A stretch of DNA of 46,902 bases, from contig JBFWLP010000014.1 in the NCBI GenBank assembly GCA_050252075.1, positions 1 to 46,902 of the forward strand, in the 5' to 3' direction. The notes under the pieces were generated by a model, which saw nothing but the letters and a program-made list of their open reading frames with translations, was not told where the DNA came from and did no database searches. The translations under genes and the position numbers were made by a program. Positions within the stretch are counted from its first letter, which is position 1, and every line of letters starts with the position of its first letter. The DNA comes from JAAYGT01 sp050252075 (GTDB lineage Bacteria > Pseudomonadota > Gammaproteobacteria > Burkholderiales > Burkholderiaceae_B). Shown here in pieces: positions 41,658-46,902 of the stretch.

Positions 41658-43316
41658 ATGCCCGAAGGTGCTGTACCCGAGGCCCTGACCGGAACTGAAC
41701 CCAGCCCTAAAGCCATACCAAATCGCACACGCGACATCGAAGCGCTTCCGTTACCACCCAACATCTGGACCCTGCTGGAGGGCGCAGCCAAAAACGCACC
41801 CGACTCTTGTGCCTGGAACTTCTTCGCAGACGATGACCGGATAAACTATAAAGATCTGGCATCTTCGGTTAACCGCCTGGCCGCAAGCCTGCAAGCTTTG
41901 GGCGTTAACGCCGGCACACATGTCGCTGTCCTGTTACCCAATGTGTCAGCCATTCCGCTTACGTGGCTAGCGCTCGCGCGCCTTGGCGCCGTAATGGTTC
42001 CAGTAAACACTCGCTATACCGGTCGTGAACTTCACTATGTGTTAACGGACAGCGAAGCGCGCTATCTGATTACGGATCAGGACGGCCTGTCGGTTTATCA
42101 CAGCATGCCCACTGCGATACCGGAGCTCAATGATCGAATTTTAGTAACCGGGGCCAACTATCAGGGCTATCGTTCATGGGACTCTCTGCTGACAGGCCCC
42201 AGAGATACCCCAACTATCGCCAATGAGCCCGGTCTTGATACGTTGCTCAACATTCAATATACCTCGGGGACAACCGGCTTCCCAAAGGGCTGCTTACTGA
42301 CGCAGCGTTACTGGCTGACATGCGCCAAGGTTTACGCAGAATTTGACGGATTGGCCTATCGCAATATTTTGGCGGACAACCCATTTTTCTACATGACGCC
42401 ACAATGGCTATTACTGATGGCATTTTTCCATCGCGCGACCTTGTGTGTCGCCCCACAAATAAGTGCCTCGAAGTTCATTGATATCGTCAAAACACACGAC
42501 ATAAATTACTGTCTTTTCAGGGAAGCCTATCATCACCGAACGTCCCAACAGCCTGGAGACTCCAATAACCGTTTAATGCGGATGAATATCTATCCGCATC
42601 GGCCTGACGAACACGCGGCTATGGAGCAACGATTTGGCGCACCAATACGACCTGCGTTTGGCATGACAGAAATTGGCGTAGGACTAATCATGCCTATCGA
42701 GGCACAGAACATGGTGGGCTCAGGCTCTTGCGGTCGGCCTGCCCCATTCCGTGAGTGCCGGATAGTAGATGACAAGGGCAACCCTGTACCCACGGGCCAC
42801 ACAGGGGAGCTCTTGATACGCGGCCCCGGATTGTTCAAAGGATATTATCGCAAGCCTGATGCAACGGCCCAGGCATTTTATGGCGACTGGTTCCGCACGG
42901 GTGACCTTGCTCGCTGCGATGCTGACGGATACTTCTACATTATCGGTCGCATCAAGGACATCATCAAACGTTCCGGAGAAAATATTGCGGCAACCGAGGT
43001 GGAAACCATCGTCTCCTCGATAGCCGGCATTGATGAGGTGGCAGCTATCGCCGTACCTGATTCCTATCGAGGCGAAGAAGTAAAAATCTATATCGTTCTT
43101 GCGCCTGGGTACAGCATTGACGACATCCCGCCATCCGCGATTATTGAGCATTGCAGGCGGAATCTCGCCCCCTTCAAAATACCCCGCTACATAGCTTACT
43201 CGACGGACTCACTGCCAAAAACTGCCAGTGGAAAAATTACGAAACAACCCTTGCTGCAATCAGCAACAGACCTGCGATCGGGAAGCTGGGACAACCTAGA
43301 TGGTCGATGGCTTTAA
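41658..43316 (+). CDS. AMP-forming acyl-CoA ligase, island copy
   Basis: A 552-residue adenylate-forming ligase. The phosphate loop is TSGTTGFPKG (near 199), with GMTEIG, WFRTGDLA, GRIKDIIKRSGENI and the C-terminal PKTASGKITK holding catalytic K526. Sequence along the whole length resembles the ligase at 15305-16942 (for example YRSWDSL against YRAWDTL and the shared FKVPRY/FKIPRY end), so they belong to the same CaiC-like subfamily, but this copy keeps the canonical lysine. It starts the island's catabolic operon and likely makes a CoA ester. AGGAG precedes the ATG. Confidence 0.93.
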   Translation: MPEGAVPEALTGTEPSPKAIPNRTRDIEALPLPPNIWTLLEGAAKNAPDSCAWNFFADDDRINYKDLASSVNRLAASLQALGVNAGTHVAVLLPNVSAIPLTWLALARLGAVMVPVNTRYTGRELHYVLTDSEARYLITDQDGLSVYHSMPTAIPELNDRILVTGANYQGYRSWDSLLTGPRDTPTIANEPGLDTLLNIQYTSGTTGFPKGCLLTQRYWLTCAKVYAEFDGLAYRNILADNPFFYMTPQWLLLMAFFHRATLCVAPQISASKFIDIVKTHDINYCLFREAYHHRTSQQPGDSNNRLMRMNIYPHRPDEHAAMEQRFGAPIRPAFGMTEIGVGLIMPIEAQNMVGSGSCGRPAPFRECRIVDDKGNPVPTGHTGELLIRGPGLFKGYYRKPDATAQAFYGDWFRTGDLARCDADGYFYIIGRIKDIIKRSGENIAATEVETIVSSIAGIDEVAAIAVPDSYRGEEVKIYIVLAPGYSIDDIPPSAIIEHCRRNLAPFKIPRYIAYSTDSLPKTASGKITKQPLLQSATDLRSGSWDNLDGRWL

Positions 43317-43344
43317 AACAAAAGCAACTCAAATCGGAGAAATA

Positions 43345-44208
43345 ATGATCATTGATTACACAAGCAAACCGCCACTGCCAGATCATCAGGTTGGCGGTCC
43401 GCATCTTAACGGCTATGACCGAGTGTATGCAAAGAGTTACCAGTCAGCGGGCAGGGACAAAGGCCTGGGTGAAGAATCTCTGACTCAGTATTTGCAAACC
43501 TATGACAGTCTTGGAGTTTCCAGGGTGGTAATCAAGGCCCGCGACGCGGAAACCACCCATGGCTACCGTGTAACCAACGAAACAGTCGCTGATTTTTGCC
43601 GTGAACACTCCCCTCGATTCATTGGTTTGGCGGGTGTTGATCCAAACAAGGGAATACGGGCCCTGCGAGAACTGGAGCACGCAGTAAAAGAGCTCGGCCT
43701 ACACGGCTTGAATCTGCATCCTTATGAACATCATCTGCCCATCAGCGATCCGAAAATGTATCCTGTGTATGCGAAATGCATCGAACTGGGGATTCCTCTT
43801 AATTTGCACTGCTCGACAAGCTTCTCGACCTCTGCTGCCATGGAGTGGGGTCATCCGCGACATCTAGACCAAGTTATGATGCATTTCCCAGAACTGAGGG
43901 TTTGCGCAGCACCACCCGGCTGGCCCTGGGTTCTGGATCTTATCGGTGTGGCATGGCGACACGAAAATGTATACATCGGCATTACAGCCGTTCGGCCCAA
44001 GTATTTGACCATCGAGCACTCAGGCTTCGGCCCGCTGCTGCAGTACGGCAAGACAGTACTTCAGGACCGCATTATCTGGGGATCGGCGTGGCCGATGCAG
44101 CCTGTCGATTCGGCTTTACGCGAAATTGAAAGCCTTGGCCTTGATGAATCAGTGAAGCACAAATGGTTATATGAGAACGCCGCAAATTTCTTGAACCTGT
44201 CTCACTAA
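43345..44208 (+). CDS. amidohydrolase-fold (PF04909-like) protein lacking usual metal ligands
   Basis: A 287-residue TIM-barrel protein of the amidohydrolase-2 (ACMSD-like) group, recognised from FIGLAGVDPNKGI, GLHGLNLHPYEH, GIPLNLHCSTS and IIWGSAWPM. GGAGA precedes the ATG at 43345. The metal ligands of the group are mostly absent: the N-terminal HxH is YTS (5-7), the strand-6 histidine is replaced in RVCAAPPGWPW (188-189) and the final aspartate is A248 in GSAWP; only H155 remains at its place. The chain is otherwise full length, so it is an intact gene with changed chemistry or a non-catalytic role. It lies between the ligase and amidase genes, 28 and 13 bp away. Confidence 0.85.
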   Translation: MIIDYTSKPPLPDHQVGGPHLNGYDRVYAKSYQSAGRDKGLGEESLTQYLQTYDSLGVSRVVIKARDAETTHGYRVTNETVADFCREHSPRFIGLAGVDPNKGIRALRELEHAVKELGLHGLNLHPYEHHLPISDPKMYPVYAKCIELGIPLNLHCSTSFSTSAAMEWGHPRHLDQVMMHFPELRVCAAPPGWPWVLDLIGVAWRHENVYIGITAVRPKYLTIEHSGFGPLLQYGKTVLQDRIIWGSAWPMQPVDSALREIESLGLDESVKHKWLYENAANFLNLSH

Positions 44209-44221
44209 AGAATAATCAACC

Positions 44222-45652
44222 ATGAACGAGAAGATCTGGCAACGCTCCGCCACAGACCTTGCTGCAGCCATTCGTGCCCGCGAATTGACCTGTCAAGAAA
44301 TAATGCACACATTTCTTGCTCGTATTTCTGAGCTCGATAAACACACCAACGCTTTTGTCACCGTCGATCCCCAGCATGCTCTGATTGCCGCACGAGAAGC
44401 AGATGACGCTGTCCGATCCGGTAGGCCATTGGGTCCATTGCATGGGTTACCGATAACTGTCAAAGACGTAATTTCAACGAAAGGCATGCGCACCACCTAT
44501 GGATCGCGTCTCTATGCTGATCATATCCCGGACAATGAACCAGAAGCTGTTTCGCGTATTCGACGAGCAGGGGCCATCGTGATCGGTAAAACGACCACGC
44601 CGGAATTTGCACACAAGGTCTTAACTGACAGCCCGTTACATGGCATCACCCGCAACCCGTGGGCATTAGAGCGTAGCTCGGGGGGGTCGAGTGGAGGAGC
44701 CGCTGTAGCGGCTGCCATGGCATATTGCCCGTTGAATGTGAGCACTGATGGCGCTGGATCGAGCCGGATACCTGCCGCAAACTGTAATGCGGTGGGCCTG
44801 AAGCCCACCATGGGATCAATACCCAATGACGGCAGCCCTGACCTGTTCGCCATGCAGGTTTTAGGCGTCATTGCACGAACGACGGCAGATGTCTCCCTGC
44901 TTTTTGGCACGCTTTCCGGCCCTTATGATGGAGACCCGTTCTCACTTGGCACACGCGATACATCGTGCATCGATACCAATTTGCAGCCTGTATTAAGGAA
45001 TTTACGTGTACGCTACTTCCCCAGAATGGGTAATTTACATGTCGACAAAGAAGTACTGCGCGCCGTGGAGCGAACACTTGCCACGATGGAAGATCAAGGT
45101 AGCATCGTGTTCGAGGATGGTGACATAGAGTGGCACCATGACGCTTGGCGTATCTTGCTGCGAGCCCAGCAGGCAAGCCGCTTCCGGAGCTCTTACACCA
45201 GCGTCAAGCATCTGCTCGACCCATCGATGGCACAGTGTATAGAAGAGGGGTTTTCGCAAAACATTATCGAGCTTCAAGACGCCATGCTCGCAAGAAGCAC
45301 CCTCTTTAAAGACCTTCATCGCATATTTCAAACAGCCGACGTTATTGTTTCACCCACATCCTCTACTCCTGCTCTGCCGGCAACACATCAGGCAAATGAA
45401 CCCGTATTTATAGACGGCGAACCGGCAGGAACACTGCGGCAGGCTTGGTACAACTACACCGTGCCCATCAATGGCGCAGGACACCCTGCCATTTCAATAC
45501 CATGCGGATTCAATCATGAGGGCCTGCCAATAGGCATGCAGATCATAGCGCCCTGGCACCAGGAAAGAAAATTGCTGCAAATTGCCGGCGAACTGGAGCC
45601 AATGCTGGGATGGGCAAATCAGTGGCCGGATCTTGCACAAACCAAAAACTGA
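44222..45652 (+). CDS. amidase (amidase-signature family)
   Basis: A 476-residue amidase with a complete Ser-cisSer-Lys triad: Lys in LPITVKDVIS (near 82), cis-Ser in SSGGSSGGAA (near 158) and the nucleophile in DGAGSSRIPA (near 180). It hydrolyses an amide to acid plus ammonia or amine and may be related to GatA only in fold, since no GatB or GatC is present. It begins 13 bp after the amidohydrolase-fold gene. The amidase could release the acid that the upstream ligase then activates. It ends 20 bp before the tRNA-Pro 3' end. Confidence 0.93.
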   Translation: MNEKIWQRSATDLAAAIRARELTCQEIMHTFLARISELDKHTNAFVTVDPQHALIAAREADDAVRSGRPLGPLHGLPITVKDVISTKGMRTTYGSRLYADHIPDNEPEAVSRIRRAGAIVIGKTTTPEFAHKVLTDSPLHGITRNPWALERSSGGSSGGAAVAAAMAYCPLNVSTDGAGSSRIPAANCNAVGLKPTMGSIPNDGSPDLFAMQVLGVIARTTADVSLLFGTLSGPYDGDPFSLGTRDTSCIDTNLQPVLRNLRVRYFPRMGNLHVDKEVLRAVERTLATMEDQGSIVFEDGDIEWHHDAWRILLRAQQASRFRSSYTSVKHLLDPSMAQCIEEGFSQNIIELQDAMLARSTLFKDLHRIFQTADVIVSPTSSTPALPATHQANEPVFIDGEPAGTLRQAWYNYTVPINGAGHPAISIPCGFNHEGLPIGMQIIAPWHQERKLLQIAGELEPMLGWANQWPDLAQTKN

Positions 45653-45672
45653 CGTACGCACCCATGTAAAAA

Positions 45673-45749
<77 letters not shown>

Positions 45750-45769
45750 ACGGCGTACATAACGGGAAA

Positions 45770-46735
45770 CTAGCGGTCGCGATCAACCGCGAAAGAGCAA
45801 AATTCTAGCAAAGATTCGAGATAAACGGAATTCGGGTAGCCACTCAAGGCTTCGCGGGCCAGTTTTGCCTCGGCCACAGCCGCGTCGCGGGTGTAGTCAA
45901 GCGCGCCGGTGTCGCGAATTGCCTGGGCTACGGCGGCAAAATCGGCCTCGCCGGTGCGTATGGCGTCCTGAACCAGTTGGCGCTGTGCCGGGCTACCCAC
46001 TTCCATCACGCGAATCAGCGGTAATGTGGGCTTGCCTTCGCGCAAGTCGTCGCCCACGTTCTTGCCCAGCGCGTCGGCATCGCCACTGTAATCGAGCACG
46101 TCATCGATCAGCTGAAACGCCGTTCCCACATGCCGGCCATACGCGGCGGCGGCTTGCTGCTGCAGCGCACTTCCCCCGGCAACAATGGCGCCCACTTCGG
46201 CGGCGGCCTCAAACAGCTTGGCGGTTTTATAACGTACAACCTGCAGGTAGCGGTCCAGGGAAACGTCGGGGTCGTGCACGTTCAGCAGTTGCAATACCTC
46301 GCCTTCGGCAATGACCGTCGTGGCGCCGGACAGCACCGACATAACCCGCATGGAATCGGCGTCGACCATCATTTCAAACGACCGCGAATACAGGTAATCG
46401 CCCACCAGAACACTGGCGGCGTTGCCGAAAACGGCATTGGCAGTGCTGCGCCCACGCCGCATGTCAGACTCGTCGACCACATCGTCGTGCAACAGAGTGG
46501 CGGTGTGAATGAACTCCACCACGGCCGCCAGCAAATGGTGATTGCCCCCCTGGTACCCCAGCGCCTTGGCGACCATAAGCAACAACGCCGGCCGCATGCG
46601 CTTTCCGCCGGCACCCACAATGTAGTCACCGATTGTGCGTATGAGCACCACTTCCGAGTCGAGCCGGGAACGAATGACCGCATCAACGGCTTTCATATCG
46701 TCGGCAATGGGAGCGAGTAGATCTGAGAGAGTCAA
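45770..46735 (-). CDS. ispB: octaprenyl diphosphate synthase (polyprenyl synthetase)
   Basis: A 321-residue trans-prenyltransferase that builds the octaprenyl tail of ubiquinone from isopentenyl diphosphate. The first aspartate-rich motif is DDVVDESDMRRG (DDxxD) and the second is DDVLD; GGKRMRP binds substrate. No ATG lies at the expected start: the best choice is a TTG at 46735 giving MTLSDLLAPIADDM, which fits the usual IspB length, with GGAT about eight bases before it. An ATG at 46816 or 46831 would add about 30 unconserved residues. ispB commonly lies next to rplU-rpmA in related bacteria; those would be just past the window. Confidence 0.9.
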   Translation of the reverse strand: MTLSDLLAPIADDMKAVDAVIRSRLDSEVVLIRTIGDYIVGAGGKRMRPALLLMVAKALGYQGGNHHLLAAVVEFIHTATLLHDDVVDESDMRRGRSTANAVFGNAASVLVGDYLYSRSFEMMVDADSMRVMSVLSGATTVIAEGEVLQLLNVHDPDVSLDRYLQVVRYKTAKLFEAAAEVGAIVAGGSALQQQAAAAYGRHVGTAFQLIDDVLDYSGDADALGKNVGDDLREGKPTLPLIRVMEVGSPAQRQLVQDAIRTGEADFAAVAQAIRDTGALDYTRDAAVAEAKLAREALSGYPNSVYLESLLEFCSFAVDRDR

Positions 46736-46902
46736 GACGTTATCCGGGCAAGAAATAAGCGGCCTGTGGAACGACAGGCCACCCGCGATTATACGTGACG
46801 CGGGAGCCGGTTCCATGAGCCGGCGCCCCACGGCGGCGGTAAATTGGCGATAATTGACGTTTTTGCCCGCTATTTGCTGTGGAGTAACTGCCTCGTGACT
46901 GT
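46736..46902. other. ispB upstream region to window end
   Basis: No gene is recognised here on either strand. TTGACG at 46854-46859 on the plus strand resembles a -35 and may belong to a divergent gene beyond the window, but I see no matching -10. Confidence 0.3.

Overview
The window looks like a chromosomal segment of a GC-rich betaproteobacterium of the Burkholderiales, most likely Alcaligenaceae (Bordetella, Achromobacter or Pusillimonas relatives). This rests on the two orphan Bug-type tripartite-tricarboxylate receptors, the density of CoA-thioester catabolic genes next to importers, and the gene styles; no rRNA is present to confirm it. I see no CRISPR array, insertion sequence, transposase, integrase or phage gene.

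Region 1 (1-10245, all minus strand) reads as one long operon. A Liv-type ABC importer (livH, livM, livG, livF) is followed by a crotonase-fold protein, an ADP-forming acyl-CoA synthetase, a GntR/FCD regulator, a periplasmic binding protein, an MFS carrier and a second crotonase cut by the window edge. Region 2 (10418-17750) holds a TetR regulator and, divergent from it, a Pot-type ABC importer (ATPase, binding protein, two permeases), an AMP-forming acyl-CoA ligase and a crotonase. The two arms therefore have the same logic (import an acid, make its CoA ester, process it with a crotonase) built from unrelated importers and unrelated ligases, but with paralogous crotonases that both lack the two classical catalytic glutamates. 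The TetR-ABC intergenic region carries repeated TATACATA motifs lying on the -10 elements of both divergent promoters.

Region 3 (17856-29901) is rich in signalling: a PhnD-like/PAS/GGDEF membrane receptor, a second membrane GGDEF protein, and a globin-coupled GGDEF protein behind a Tat-exported amidohydrolase. Between them on the minus strand lies a ytcA-mdtN-mdtO-mdtP-like drug or aromatic-acid efflux operon with a marC-family gene joined to its end. Region 4 (29915-33215) has an alpha/beta hydrolase divergent from an acyltransferase-3 membrane protein, then two tandem Hsp20 chaperones with a candidate sigma-32 promoter.

Region 5 (33334-39444) has a LysR regulator divergent from a CitE-like lyase, a class III CoA-transferase and a Bug receptor; after a terminator come a cyclase-family protein and the azlC-azlD exporter. 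The lyase plus transferase pair suggests cleavage of a malyl- or citramalyl-type CoA ester.

Region 6 (39448-45684) is a lower-GC block of about 6.2 kb: Bug receptor, LysR regulator, AMP-forming acyl-CoA ligase, a metal-ligand-poor amidohydrolase-fold protein and an amidase. It abuts the 3' end of tRNA-Pro(CGG), and an 11-bp copy of that tRNA end sits at the other boundary, so it looks like an integrated catabolic island without its integrase. Beyond the tRNA, ispB (octaprenyl diphosphate synthase) returns to housekeeping, high-GC sequence.
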